64,000 bases of DNA from a bacterium (GTDB taxonomy: Bacteria > Bacteroidota > Ignavibacteria > Ignavibacteriales > Ignavibacteriaceae): NCBI GenBank assembly GCA_016716565.1, contig JADJWC010000003.1:620001-684000 (forward strand). Reading direction: 5' to 3'. The notes beneath the pieces are model-generated. The model was not told where the DNA came from and did not search any database. It worked only from the letters and a program-made list of their open reading frames with translations. Shown here one piece after another: positions 1 through 9,751 of the stretch. Positions within the stretch are counted from its first letter, which is position 1, and every line of letters starts with the position of its first letter. The translations under genes and the position numbers were made by a program.

Positions 1-1
1 A

Positions 2-579
2 TATTTAAATACCGGTTCATTTGAGTGGGATGTTCCAGAAACTTCATCAACAAATTGCAAAATCCGGATATCAAGTACTGTTAGTCCTGCAAATTATGAT
101 GTAAGTAATAATTCATTCACAATCTATCCATTTCAATTTGATGTTTTCACCGGGTGGAATTTAATTTCTGTTCCAATTCTAAGCGAAGATATGAGCAAAA
201 CATTTTGTTTCCAAACGCAATATCTGGTGCTTACAGATACAACAATGGTTATTCAATAGTTGATACTTTAAGAAATGCAGAAGGTTATTGGCTTAAATTT
301 AATACTGGGGAAATTATCGATGTCTATGGCAACTTTATTACACAGAATTCTGTGAATGTAGTTAGTGGATGGAATATCATTGGACCATTTGATGAAGTAG
401 TAAATATTAATTCAATCACTACCCAACCACCCAACCTTTTAGCATCTTCATTTTATGGATATGGCGGCGGATACTATGTCGCAAATGTACTTGAACCGGG
501 AAGGGGGTACTGGATTAAAGCAAATGAAAACGGAATAATTCAACTAAATACAAATTTCTTTAAGAAGGATCGAGATTAA
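2..579 (+). CDS. C-terminal part of a secreted repeat protein (5' end outside window, one frameshift)
   Basis: The gene enters from the left edge and only its C-terminal ~190 residues are visible. Two degenerate repeats are readable, each opening with a GWN(L/I)I motif and closing with GYW(L/I)K (first ~147-300, second ~365-520). This layout is frequent near the ends of large extracellular proteins of Ignavibacteria and relatives. The frame changes near 202-206: the upstream frame reads TGWNLISVPILSEDMSKT and the downstream frame continues LFPNAISGAYRYNNGY. Restoring one T in the TTTT run gives KTFLFPNAIS and rejoins the halves. No type IX sorting domain is evident after the second repeat. 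Function unknown; a surface or secreted role is inferred. Confidence 0.6.
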
Positions 580-682
580 TTTATAATTAACTGTATTAAA
601 ATAGTCCGATATTTGAGCTCAATTGATGCTTACTGGTTGATTACGGCATTAGAAAAATCAATTTCAATGCTATAATATCAAA

Positions 683-2261
683 TTATCGGATTCTCTTAAA
701 CTCAATTCTTCTGTTGATTCTTCTGTTTTCGGCAGTCTCATTTGGTACTCTTGGGAAATCTTCTCCATAGCCTCTTGCTAATATCCTATCTGGTGCAATT
801 CCATTTTTAATTAACCAGAATCTAACAGCTTCAGCTCTCTTCTGCGATAGTATTTTATTATTAGCTTCACTCCCTACATTGTCCGTGTGTCCGCTAATTT
901 CAACAACGATATCAGGATATTCTTGCAAAGTTTCAAGAGCACCCCGTAGCACAAATTCTGATTCAGGTTCAATCTCAGATTTACCAGTTGCAAATGTTAT
1001 TCCTTCAAGTACAATCGGAACATTTAATTTTATAATATCATCTGAAGGATCCAATGGATTTGTTTCCCGACGTACTTCGGTAAAGTCATCTACTGATCCA
1101 TCATCTGTGTCTCTATCCAGCGGATTTGTTTCGTACTTAATAACTTCTTCTCCATCTGATAGTCCGTCAAGATCGCTATCTAAATTTGTCGGGTTTGTCA
1201 AATAATTATTTACTTCGGCACCATCTGATAAGCCATCACCATCAGTATCAGATTTTAGTGGATTTGTCAGATATTGGAGGATTTCAGAACTATCCGTTAA
1301 ATCATCATTATCGGTATCTTGTTTTAAGGGATTTGTTGTATGAACGAGTACTTCATCTCCATCCGTCAATCCATCTTCATCAGTATCAGCAATTAAAGGA
1401 TTTGTATGAAACATCATAATTTCATCATAATCACTTAACTTATCATCATCACTATCAGATTTTGTTGGGATAGTACTCCAGGTTAAAACTTCTTCACCGT
1501 CAGTTAATCCATCACCATCGGTATCGGGATTCCTTGGATCACAGCCCAATTCTCCTTCTTCACATCTGCCAAGTTTGTCATTATCCCTATCCGAATCACA
1601 ACTTTCGGTTATCATCGTAAGTCCTAGCCCAATATTGAAATAAGATTCCCAGGTTTCATCATTTTCATTTCTATAACCTTCAACATCAAATCCTGTAGTA
1701 AATCCTCCGCCGAGTGACAAGTCAAACAAAAAATTGTCTGATAAAGGAAACTCAGCACCTAATCCAACAGGTATCAATCCAGTCCAGCCAGCAGCCTTTG
1801 CATTATTTTCACCTGGAATACCTATGGAGTACTGTTGTAAGGTCATAGCTCATCATTCCGCCGCCCACATATAAGTACGGATTCCAACTTGGTATATCCC
1901 ACGGTGCAATCCTGAAGGTAAGGTTAACTGGAATTATTGTTGTTCTGTATTCACCATAATTTTCATCGGGACTATCGAAGTATGCTTTACCGGTGTAAAT
2001 TCCATATCCAAGATTAAGATGAACCTCGAGAGATTTTGTAGCAGCCAGGCCAAAGAATGCTTCCCCATGGTATGAGAATTTATACCAATCGAATGAAAAA
2101 TCATTATTACCGGAAAAACCCAGATTCGCAAAATCGTTTTCCGGAAATAATATATTAGCGCGTATTCCAACCTTAGATCCCCAATCTTTTAATTGAGAAT
2201 ATGAAAAGTTTTGTAGTATAATTAAAACAAATAGGAAAAGAGTAACCCTCACTTTATTCAT
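683..2261 (-). CDS. OmpA-family outer-membrane protein with TSP3 (calcium-binding) repeats, one frameshift
   Basis: Order of parts: a signal peptide ending near NFSYSQ, an N-terminal beta-barrel of about 180 residues, at least seven DxDxDGLxDGxE thrombospondin-type-3 repeats (about residues 215-410), and a C-terminal OmpA peptidoglycan-binding domain carrying ISGHTDNVGS and NRRINRRIEF. Such proteins tie the outer membrane to peptidoglycan. The ATG at 2261 is chosen because GGGGAG lies just upstream; a TTG at 2273 is the alternative. The frame breaks near 1836-1840: the upstream part ends ...YVGGGMMSYDL and the downstream part resumes LQQYSIGIPGENN, so one base is extra or two are missing. The gene is probably intact in the organism. 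Confidence 0.85.
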
Positions 2262-2584
2262 CTTTCTCCCCAAATCATTTTGGTGATAGTTTTAAAACAT
2301 CTTTCGGGTTACGCTATGAGCAATATCCCCCGAACGATTCACTTTAAATAGAAGAAAAATTCTTGGACTAAAATTAACATAAATAATCTTCAAATTCCTT
2401 CTTTTGTCGATTATTATATGAATATTTTTACTGGCTCTGATTGCTAACCGGTTAAATAAAATCAATATTTTTTGGTAATTATTTAAGATAATTTGGAGAA
2501 AATCGTTGTTAATTATTAACAAATTTTCATCGATATTTTTACTAAATTGTTTGGGGTGTCAATAAAATAAAATATTATTATTCA
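2262..2584. other. Intergenic region between divergent genes
   Basis: AT-rich stretch between the OmpA-like gene (minus) and the CHAD gene (plus). It should hold the promoters of both, but no clear TTTG/TAnnTTTG pair could be placed. The only open frame here (2292-2522, minus) has no ribosome site and low-complexity composition, so no gene is called. Confidence 0.5.
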
Positions 2585-3517
2585 ATGAGTTATCAGCTTG
2601 AAAATAATGAAACCTTGAGCTTCGGTTTGAAGAGGATTGTGCTTGAACTAATTGACAGGTCGGTATTTAACCTGGCAAAGGGAAATGGATCATTTAATGA
2701 TGATATTCACGACACGAGAAAAAATTTTAAGAAGCTAAGGACAGTTTTAAGATTGATAAGATCTGATCTTGGCGAAAAAAATTTTCGCTCCGAGAATATG
2801 TTTTACCGCGATGCCGGAAGAACTTTGTCTGATTTGAGAGACAGCACCGTACTTATTGAGACATTCGATAAGCTCATGAAAAGTTCTGAAACCGAGATGT
2901 CTAATTTTGATTTTTCAGTGTTCAGAGAATTCCTGGTAGAAAAACATAAGACAATCAGGCTGGCAAAGAGTAAAAAGAGTGCTGTCATTAATTCTCTCTC
3001 GACTGATTTAATTCTTGCACGAAGCAGGGTTTTTAATTGGCCTCTAACCGGAGATGATTTTAGGATTATAAAAAAGAACCTGCAGAAAATTTATGAGCAA
3101 GGACAGCGTTATATGTATGCGGTATTCAGCGAATCAATTAAAGCAAATGTGCATGAATGGAGAAAGAGAGTGAAAGATCTCTGGTACGCAATGAGAATAC
3201 TGAGCAATATCTGGCCTGAAATCATGAGTCCGCTGGTGGCACTGCTTGGGAAATTATCCGACACACTTGGTGATGCAAATGATTTATTTCTGCTTAAAGA
3301 AAAAATAATAGCTAATCAGGTTAAGTTTAAGGATGATCAGCATACAAGAGAACTGATAAATTTTATTGACAGACGAATAATGGATTTGCTCAGAGATGCG
3401 CGTTCCATTGGGAGAAAAGTTTACTCGGAGGACTCAAAATATTTTGTTGGAAGAATGCAGAATTATTTTGAAATCTGGCGAAGCGAATATACTCCTCTGA
3501 AATATTTCTCTGTCTGA
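2585..3517 (+). CDS. CHAD-domain protein
   Basis: A 310-residue soluble, helix-rich protein. Two matching helical-hairpin segments are seen: IHDTRKNFKKLRTVLRLI (about residues 41-58) and VHEWRKRVKDLWYAMRIL (about 188-205). Each has the conserved His followed by Arg/Lys residues typical of the CHAD family. CHAD domains bind inorganic polyphosphate through this basic surface. No CYTH triphosphatase domain is fused or adjacent, unlike many family members. The gene stands alone, followed by a hairpin terminator. The assignment to CHAD is firm; the physiological role is inferred from the family. Confidence 0.85.
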   Translation: MSYQLENNETLSFGLKRIVLELIDRSVFNLAKGNGSFNDDIHDTRKNFKKLRTVLRLIRSDLGEKNFRSENMFYRDAGRTLSDLRDSTVLIETFDKLMKSSETEMSNFDFSVFREFLVEKHKTIRLAKSKKSAVINSLSTDLILARSRVFNWPLTGDDFRIIKKNLQKIYEQGQRYMYAVFSESIKANVHEWRKRVKDLWYAMRILSNIWPEIMSPLVALLGKLSDTLGDANDLFLLKEKIIANQVKFKDDQHTRELINFIDRRIMDLLRDARSIGRKVYSEDSKYFVGRMQNYFEIWRSEYTPLKYFSV

Positions 3518-3545
3518 TAATCAAATTATTTTAAAAAATAAAAAT

Positions 3546-3573
3546 CCGGCTTCAAATCGAAGTCGGGTTTTTT
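3546..3573 (+). terminator. Intrinsic terminator, convergent genes
   Basis: The stem CCGGCTTC / GAAGTCGG (one G-T pair) closes an AATC-type loop and is followed by GTTTTTT. It lies between the stop of the CHAD gene (plus) and the stop of the barrel gene (minus). An A-rich tract on the left side may let it act in both directions. Confidence 0.75.
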
Positions 3574-3589
3574 GTTGCACACAGTCTTA

Positions 3590-4687
3590 TTAATACCAAA
3601 AGTGAAATTGAATAACAGCCGAATTATTATTTTGGCTCGGATCTTCTATGACAAATCTGTACTGGGGTCTTATCTCGACAAAAGCATAAGGGAACCACTC
3701 GAAACCAACAATAACGTGTTGTATTTCATCACTATCAAGATCAGTGTTTGGATCAATACGGTCATAACGAAGAACCGCTTCCAGACCCATTGTTAAAACA
3801 TAAGCGGCTTCTGCCATTGCGAAGTTTGATTTGGTTCCATTAGTGATCACATTATTTCCAATATCAAATTCAGCAAGAAGTGAAAACCGGTCGAGTCCAA
3901 ATCCGGCAAAACCTCCATAGAAATCTGCCGTTTGGGGAACTTTAGCTGCAGCATATGAACCACCGAATAACAAACCAACTCTTCCGATTCTTGGATTAAG
4001 TTCGAGCCGTGTTGTGTATGTAGGATCTTTAGACAGAGTAAAATTATTTGCAAGATTAGAACCAGCGCTTGCTGTAAAAAATCCCCAATCACTGATATAT
4101 AGACCTGCTTCAATTCCTGCTTCAGTGTAGTAAGGGGAGTAAATCAATCCCTGCCGTCCACCGGTTGACAGGAGAAACATATCGCCGCCTCTTGTGTAAG
4201 CCGTGTGATCGTCAATTCTGATTCCATAATTAGGGACAAATGATCCTGCCTTTATATATCCATTATTTGGAAGAATGTGAGCGATACCATAAGCTTCCCA
4301 GACTTGCGTAATGAAATCGTATCTCCCAAGTAAATTAATATTTTTTGCAAGCCCAACATTCGTGTAAATTGAACCGCTCATCTGTTGAAAATCAGTTCTG
4401 CTTTTTTCTTCAGAATAAAGAAACTGTGTTCTGTAATCCAGACCAAAGCTGATATTGTCACCAATTTTGGGTGTTGTTGCAAAGTCCGGGTCCCTTGGTG
4501 TAATTGCACTCATTATATTTTTCCCAAAATTCCAGCCGTCTTCATTACGCATAATTCCACCGGTTGGATTATAATGACAGTCAATACATTTATCACCAAG
4601 TCTAACGGCAAAACGGGGGAGAGAGAAAACGTTACTTACCAGCACAAGGCTGATCAGTAAAACGATCAGAAAAAGGTTTTTTATCAT
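3590..4687 (-). CDS. Outer-membrane beta-barrel with N-terminal CXXCH heme motif
   Basis: A 365-residue precursor with a signal peptide (to about residue 23). Next comes the segment RLGDKCIDCHYNPTGGIMRN (about 29-48), which contains one CXXCH c-type heme motif. The rest alternates amphipathic strands ending in the C-terminal aromatic strand IQFHFWY, typical of outer-membrane barrels. The heme motif followed by NPTGG is a known arrangement in Bacteroidetes-group porin-like proteins near respiratory or electron-transfer functions. A perfect inverted repeat GTGTT-TT-AACAC at 4716-4727 lies just upstream and could be an operator. Heme attachment and any electron-transfer role are inferred, not shown. 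Confidence 0.75.
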   Translation of the reverse strand: MIKNLFLIVLLISLVLVSNVFSLPRFAVRLGDKCIDCHYNPTGGIMRNEDGWNFGKNIMSAITPRDPDFATTPKIGDNISFGLDYRTQFLYSEEKSRTDFQQMSGSIYTNVGLAKNINLLGRYDFITQVWEAYGIAHILPNNGYIKAGSFVPNYGIRIDDHTAYTRGGDMFLLSTGGRQGLIYSPYYTEAGIEAGLYISDWGFFTASAGSNLANNFTLSKDPTYTTRLELNPRIGRVGLLFGGSYAAAKVPQTADFYGGFAGFGLDRFSLLAEFDIGNNVITNGTKSNFAMAEAAYVLTMGLEAVLRYDRIDPNTDLDSDEIQHVIVGFEWFPYAFVEIRPQYRFVIEDPSQNNNSAVIQFHFWY

Positions 4688-4816
4688 ACTAGCTCCTTAG
4701 TGTGGATGAAGTTTAGTGTTTTAACACATTTTGGGGAGTAAAATAAAGAGTATCAATAAACATTACAAAATCATTTTTTATACGAAACATTTTTGTCAGT
4801 GAATCGTCTATGAGGC

Positions 4817-4848
4817 ATTGAATTTATTTCAATGTGTCTTTAATTTTG
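4817..4848 (+). promoter_or_regulatory. Bacteroidetes-type promoter of the ABC exporter operon
   Basis: ATTG (4817-4820), 20 bases, TAATTTTG (4841-4848): the -7 element matches TAnnTTTG exactly. It lies 26 bases before the ATG at 4875. This argues against the upstream in-frame TTG at 4818, which would fall inside the promoter. Confidence 0.55.
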
Positions 4849-4874
4849 TTCCCGTTCAAAAAAAGAAAATTTAT

Positions 4875-5807
4875 ATGAGTATTGTTGTAAATAACCTTAC
4901 CAAAAAATTCGGTTCACAAAGAGCTGTGGATAATATTTCATTTGAAGTAAAGACAGGTGAAATACTCGGTTTCCTCGGACCAAATGGCGCAGGCAAAACC
5001 ACCACTATGAAAATTCTTACCTGCTATATGGCTCCATCTGATGGTGATGCTAAAGTCAATGATTTATCAATACTGGAACATCAGAATGAAATAAAGAAAA
5101 TGATAGGATATCTGCCCGAAAATAATCCGCTGTATTATGATATGCCTGTTCTTGACTATCTAAAATTTGTCGCTGAACTGCAAGGAGTTCCAAAAGATAA
5201 GATCCAGGATAAAATTACTGAAATGGTTTTTGTTTGTGGACTTAATATTGAAAAGCACAAGAAGATAGGTGAGCTGTCGAAAGGATTCAGGCAAAGAGTT
5301 GGCTTGGCGCAGGCACTAATTCACGATCCGGAAATTTTAATACTCGATGAACCCACCACAGGTCTTGATCCTAATCAAATAGTTGAAATCAGAAAATTGA
5401 TAAAGGAAATTGGTAAACAGAAAACTGTAATCCTGAGTACACACATTCTACCGGAAGTTGAAGCTACCTGCGACAGAATATTAATTATCAACAAAGGGAA
5501 AATTGTAGCTGACGGTACTTCAGATATGCTTCGTAAGAGAGCCAGAGGTGAGGAAATGGTTAAGGTTCAGATTAAAGATTTTGACAGCAAGGATGTCGTT
5601 GTTAATTCATTGAAAGGATTAGATACCGTTTCGATCGTTGATTTTGTAAAAGATTCGAACGATTCTTTTCTTGTTACCAGCAAGGAAAATCAAAGTTCAC
5701 GCAAAGATATTTTTAACTTATGCGTTCAAAAGAAATGGGTACTGAATGAAATGACACCTATCGAAACTAAATTAGAAGATATTTTCAGAGAACTAACTAC
5801 AAACTAA
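4875..5807 (+). CDS. ABC transporter ATP-binding protein, GldA-like
   Basis: A 310-residue ATPase with Walker A GPNGAGKTTT, signature LSKGFRQRVGLAQAL, Walker B ILILDEPTTGLDP and the switch His in STHILPE. The C-terminal ~80 residues form the extra domain found in ABC-2 exporter ATPases (NatA/CcmA/GldA type). The next genes encode a matching permease and a GldG-like protein, so this is the ATPase of one complex in the inner membrane. The substrate is unknown; in gliding Bacteroidetes the homologues GldA-F-G are needed for motility, but no other gld gene is visible here. Confidence 0.9.
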   Translation: MSIVVNNLTKKFGSQRAVDNISFEVKTGEILGFLGPNGAGKTTTMKILTCYMAPSDGDAKVNDLSILEHQNEIKKMIGYLPENNPLYYDMPVLDYLKFVAELQGVPKDKIQDKITEMVFVCGLNIEKHKKIGELSKGFRQRVGLAQALIHDPEILILDEPTTGLDPNQIVEIRKLIKEIGKQKTVILSTHILPEVEATCDRILIINKGKIVADGTSDMLRKRARGEEMVKVQIKDFDSKDVVVNSLKGLDTVSIVDFVKDSNDSFLVTSKENQSSRKDIFNLCVQKKWVLNEMTPIETKLEDIFRELTTN

Positions 5808-5809
5808 CT

Positions 5810-6535
5810 ATGCAATCAATCTGGGTAATTTCAAAAAGAGAGTTTAATTCATTTTTCGATTCGCTCGTATCCTATATCTTCATCGTTGTATTTCTCGGTA
5901 TCGGCGGATTTTTCACATGGCTTTTCGGATCAGATATTTTTCTGATCGGTCAGGCAACTCTTCAGCCGTTTTTCTCAATTGCGTATTTCACATTATTCTT
6001 TTTTATACCGGCATTAACAATGAGAATGATCGCTGAAGAAAAAAGAATTGGTACGATTGAGCTGCTGCTTACAAAAGCTGTCTCGGATTGGCAGGTGATA
6101 CTCGGAAAATTTCTTGCCTGCCTGATATTGATCTCCGTTGCACTCGTGTTAACAATACCTTATTACATAACAGTTTGGGCTATCGGCCCGATTGACCACG
6201 GTGCAGTCTGGTGTGGTTATCTGGGAATGGTTTTAATGAGCATGGCTTACATAGCAATAGGACTTTTTGCCAGCAGCATAACAAATAATCAGATAGTATC
6301 ATTTCTTCTTGCACTTTTTATCGGTGTTTTCTTCCTGATAATATTTGATGTTTTGTCAAGCTCATTTACAGGAACAATCGGTCAGCTGCTCAGCTTTTTA
6401 AGTATGTCAACACATTTCGATTCTATTTCAAGAGGAGTTATTGATTTGCGTGATGTGATTTATTTTCTTTCAATAACCTTCCTTGGATTAATACTGGCAG
6501 AAACTTCCTTATCAAAAAGAAATATTGTTGAGTAG
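5810..6535 (+). CDS. ABC-2 type permease, GldF-like
   Basis: A 241-residue integral membrane protein with about six hydrophobic segments. The first two flank a short loop, and the motif RMIAEEKRIGTIELLLTKAV (about residues 72-91) is the cytosolic coupling region characteristic of ABC-2 permeases. It begins two bases after the stop of the ATPase gene, indicating translational coupling. It would form the membrane channel for the GldA-like ATPase. Assignment to the GldF/NosY group is firm at family level; the transported substrate is not known. Confidence 0.88.
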   Translation: MQSIWVISKREFNSFFDSLVSYIFIVVFLGIGGFFTWLFGSDIFLIGQATLQPFFSIAYFTLFFFIPALTMRMIAEEKRIGTIELLLTKAVSDWQVILGKFLACLILISVALVLTIPYYITVWAIGPIDHGAVWCGYLGMVLMSMAYIAIGLFASSITNNQIVSFLLALFIGVFFLIIFDVLSSSFTGTIGQLLSFLSMSTHFDSISRGVIDLRDVIYFLSITFLGLILAETSLSKRNIVE

Positions 6536-6544
6536 GGAGGAGAT

Positions 6545-8080
6545 ATGCTTACAAGAAAAAAAGTTCAGACCTCGATTCTTTTAGTAATTGGAATTATCAT
6601 TTTAATAAACCTGATTGTCTCCAGATTTTTCTTCAGACTTGATTATACTGCCGATCAACGCTATACATTAAGCAAAGCCACAAAAGATATTCTTGAAGAA
6701 CTGGATGAACCGGTTACCATCAGTGCATATTTTTCGGAAGATCTTCCGCCAAACATCGAGCAGGTCAGACAGGATTTCCGCGATATGCTTGTTGAATACT
6801 CAAGCAATTCCGATGGCCTCATTGTGTATGAGTTCCTAAATCCGAGTGAGAACCAGGAAAGCGAAATGAAAGCCCAGCAAAGTGGTATCCAGCCGATAAT
6901 GATCAACGTTCGTGAAAGAGACCAGATGAAGCAGCAGAGAGCTTATCTTGGTGCACTGGTTCAGATGGGCGACAGGAAGGAAGTTATTCCGTTTATTCAG
7001 CCGGGTGCCGCGATGGAATACGCTCTCTCGACAAATATCAAAAAGCTTTCAGTCAAAGATAAACCTGCGATTGCATTTTTACAGGGACACGGCGAAGCAA
7101 CATTAGCATCAATGCCGCAATTACAGAATCAACTTTCAATACTCTATTCTGTTGAAACTGTCCAATTCACTGATTCAACCGGAGTTCCTCCAAATTATAA
7201 AACTCTTGTTGTAATTGCACCGAAGGATACAGTACCGCAGCTTCATTTTAATTATCTTGATGAATTTTTGAACAGGGGCGGAAGATTACTAGTAGCGTTA
7301 AATACTGTTGAAGGAGATTTAAGCAATGGAAGCGGCAGCAAAGTTTATACAGGATTTGAAACCTGGCTTAAGCTGAAGGGAATTGAAGTCGAGGATAATT
7401 TTGTAATAGATGCAAGCTGCAGTAATATAATGGTCCGGCAGCAGCAGGGTCCGTTTATGATGAATACACCGGTTCAATTTCCTTATCTGCCAAATATTAC
7501 AAATTTTACCAAGCATCCTATTACAGATGGAATTGAATCAGTGGTATTAATTTTTGCAAGTCCAATAAGATTAACATCAACTGATACTTCAGTAGTGATG
7601 TATCCGCTTGCAGTCACTTCTGAAAAATCGGGCATACAAACTCCGCCGCTTTATTTCGATGTTATGAAGCAATGGACACTCAACGATTTTACTTTATCTT
7701 CTCTTCCGGTTGCAGTTCTTGCTGAAGGGAAATCTCCTGCGACTTCCGGATTTAAGATGGTAGTATTCAGCGATGGTGATTTTGCTGTTAATGGCGAAGG
7801 ACAGAACGCACAGCAGCTTAGTGAAGATAACATCAGTCTGATGGCTAACTCTATTGACTGGCTTTCTGACGATACAGGTTTAATTGAACTCAGGACAAAG
7901 GGTGTCACAGCTCGTCCGCTCGATGCATCACTGGAAGATGGAACTAAAACTCTTCTTAAATATTTGAACTTCCTTCTGCCGATAGCATTTATAATTGTTT
8001 ATGGAGTCATCCGATTCCAGATCAAAAGAAAAAAACGCAACGAACTAATGAATACAGAATATGTTTCAGACAATAAATAA
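6545..8080 (+). CDS. GldG-like ABC transporter auxiliary protein
   Basis: A 511-residue protein with one N-terminal membrane helix (about 10-30) and one C-terminal helix (about 478-496), with a large periplasmic domain between. The opening RLDYTADQRYTLSKATKDIL is the hallmark of the GldG / intraflagellar-transport-like family, and the segment IAFLQGHGEA is also conserved. It is preceded by GGAGGAG and lies 9 bases after the permease gene. By family, it associates with the ABC-2 permease and acts at the periplasmic face. The 3' end overlaps the next gene by 20 bases. Confidence 0.85.
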   Translation: MLTRKKVQTSILLVIGIIILINLIVSRFFFRLDYTADQRYTLSKATKDILEELDEPVTISAYFSEDLPPNIEQVRQDFRDMLVEYSSNSDGLIVYEFLNPSENQESEMKAQQSGIQPIMINVRERDQMKQQRAYLGALVQMGDRKEVIPFIQPGAAMEYALSTNIKKLSVKDKPAIAFLQGHGEATLASMPQLQNQLSILYSVETVQFTDSTGVPPNYKTLVVIAPKDTVPQLHFNYLDEFLNRGGRLLVALNTVEGDLSNGSGSKVYTGFETWLKLKGIEVEDNFVIDASCSNIMVRQQQGPFMMNTPVQFPYLPNITNFTKHPITDGIESVVLIFASPIRLTSTDTSVVMYPLAVTSEKSGIQTPPLYFDVMKQWTLNDFTLSSLPVAVLAEGKSPATSGFKMVVFSDGDFAVNGEGQNAQQLSEDNISLMANSIDWLSDDTGLIELRTKGVTARPLDASLEDGTKTLLKYLNFLLPIAFIIVYGVIRFQIKRKKRNELMNTEYVSDNK

Positions 8081-8990
8081 TAAAATACTTGGAATAATTT
8101 TCGGAGTGCTACTTCTAGCAGGACTTTTCCTTTTTCTTTTTGATGGAGGAAAAAATGAAAGAACTTTCAGGGAAGTTCTTGTCGATATCGATACTTCTAA
8201 AGTGACAGAAATACTGATTTATCCAAAATCCCAGAATCATAAAGAAGTAAAGCTATATAAAGAGAACGATGAATGGCGTGTTACTCTTCCTTCCGGGGGA
8301 AGCGCAAAAGTGCTTAATGATAGGATAAGTAATTTGTTTACTCAATTGATCACTATTAAACCTAAAAGACTTGCAGCACGTGACGAAAGTAAATGGAACG
8401 AACTTCAGGTAGACAGTACTGGCTCCCGGGTAAAAGTTTTTGAAGGTTCGAAGCAGACACTTGATCTTGTCGTCGGCAGGTTTTCATTTCAGCAGCCGAG
8501 GACGATGAATACATTCGTCAGGCTATATAACGATAAAGATGTTTATGAAGTTGACGGCTTTCTTGATATGATGTTCAACCAGGGTGCGAATATTTTCAGG
8601 GACGGAACAGTCATAAAATCTGATTTTAAAAACTGGCAGCAGCTTCAGTTTATTTATCCGGCAGATAGTTCTTTCCAGCTTGTTAACAGCAATAATGGCT
8701 GGGTAATGAATGGAATACCAACCGATTCGATGAAGACAGCTAATTATCTCACACGTCTTGCGAATCTTTCAAACAGTAATTTTGTTGACGATGTTAAAAT
8801 TGATCCGACAGTTTCGCCGACATTTTCTCTGAATATCACTACGAAGGATTTACAATTCATTGAGATCAAAGGATTCAAAGATTCTACTTCGTTCCTGATT
8901 CATTCATCTCAAAATCCGGAAGCATGGTTTCATGGAAGCTCACTATCATCAACTATTTTTACAGGCAAGTCATCCTTCCTCACAAAGTAA
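8061..8990 (+). CDS. DUF4340 domain protein, ABC cluster partner
   Basis: A 309-residue protein with a single N-terminal helix (about 7-26) followed by a periplasmic beta-rich domain. The pattern is typical of DUF4340, with a first segment around EILIYPKSQNHKEVKLYKEN and a second, shorter repeat near the C-terminus. DUF4340 genes regularly follow GldG-like genes in Bacteroidetes-group genomes, and this one overlaps the GldG-like gene in a different frame. A role as a further periplasmic subunit of the exporter is inferred from context; no catalytic motif is visible. Confidence 0.75.
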   Translation: MFQTINNKILGIIFGVLLLAGLFLFLFDGGKNERTFREVLVDIDTSKVTEILIYPKSQNHKEVKLYKENDEWRVTLPSGGSAKVLNDRISNLFTQLITIKPKRLAARDESKWNELQVDSTGSRVKVFEGSKQTLDLVVGRFSFQQPRTMNTFVRLYNDKDVYEVDGFLDMMFNQGANIFRDGTVIKSDFKNWQQLQFIYPADSSFQLVNSNNGWVMNGIPTDSMKTANYLTRLANLSNSNFVDDVKIDPTVSPTFSLNITTKDLQFIEIKGFKDSTSFLIHSSQNPEAWFHGSSLSSTIFTGKSSFLTK

Positions 8991-9082
8991 TCTTAATTGA
9001 TTTCATTTCTAAAAAAATTTCAGTATTTGAAAAGAAAAATTTAGATTGAAGTTGTGAAATCAATTTTTCTTTTTGTTTATCT

Positions 9083-9751
9083 GTGAGCAATCTTACTCTC
9101 GAAAATATTACTTTAGCTCTTACCAACTCACCTGAAATCCTGGGCAAGGATAAATATTTTAACTCTGCTGTGCTTGTTCCATTAGTAATGATTGACGATA
9201 AATTTCATTTTCTTTTTGAGAAGCGCTCAAACCAAATCCGGCAGGGAGGGGAAGTAAGTTTTCCGGGTGGTGAATTCGATAGTAAAAAAGATCAGGGTCT
9301 GCGTCATACGGCAATACGCGAAACATCCGAAGAGCTTGGACTGTCAGCCGATAAAATCAAGATTATCGGTAAGTTCGGAACGCTTGTAGCTCCAATGGGT
9401 GTAACAGTAGATGCATTTGTTGGTATTCTCGCAATAAAAAATCTTGATGAACTTGCAATCGATGTTAATGAAGTAGAAAAAGTGTTTTTAGTTCCGGTGG
9501 AACATTTCCTGAGACAAAAACCTGAAGAGTACACAGTTAAGCTTGAAGTTCATCCTTCATACACAGATGAAAATGGAAAGAAAGTTGAATTACTTCCCGT
9601 AAGTAAGCTTGGCCTGCCTTCGAGGTATTCAAAACCATGGAAAAACGGTTTCCATCGTATACTTGTATATAACTCAACTGAAGAAGTAATCTGGGGAATA
9701 ACTGCAGAAATTGTATTTGAATTATGCAGGATTATCAACTCAACTAAATGA
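9083..9751 (+). CDS. Nudix hydrolase, CoA pyrophosphatase-like
   Basis: A 222-residue protein starting at GTG. The Nudix helix is readable as PGGEFDSKKD then TAIRETSEELGL (about residues 60-86). The REXXEE core binds the metal ions, and the PGG(x)xDxxD spacing is that of the NUDT7/NudL coenzyme-A pyrophosphatase group. It would cleave a nucleoside diphosphate linked to another moiety, probably CoA or its derivatives, as housecleaning. Its last four bases ATGA contain the start of the next gene. Substrate is inferred from motif spacing only. Confidence 0.8.
   Translation: MSNLTLENITLALTNSPEILGKDKYFNSAVLVPLVMIDDKFHFLFEKRSNQIRQGGEVSFPGGEFDSKKDQGLRHTAIRETSEELGLSADKIKIIGKFGTLVAPMGVTVDAFVGILAIKNLDELAIDVNEVEKVFLVPVEHFLRQKPEEYTVKLEVHPSYTDENGKKVELLPVSKLGLPSRYSKPWKNGFHRILVYNSTEEVIWGITAEIVFELCRIINSTK

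Noticed and set aside
2292..2522. Open frame of 76 codons on the minus strand between two genes
   Set aside because: No ribosome site, Ile/Asn-rich low-complexity content and no family pattern; it overlaps the expected promoters.
4818..4874. Upstream in-frame start for the GldA-like gene
   Set aside because: It would add 19 residues unlike the family and place the start codon inside the TAATTTTG promoter.
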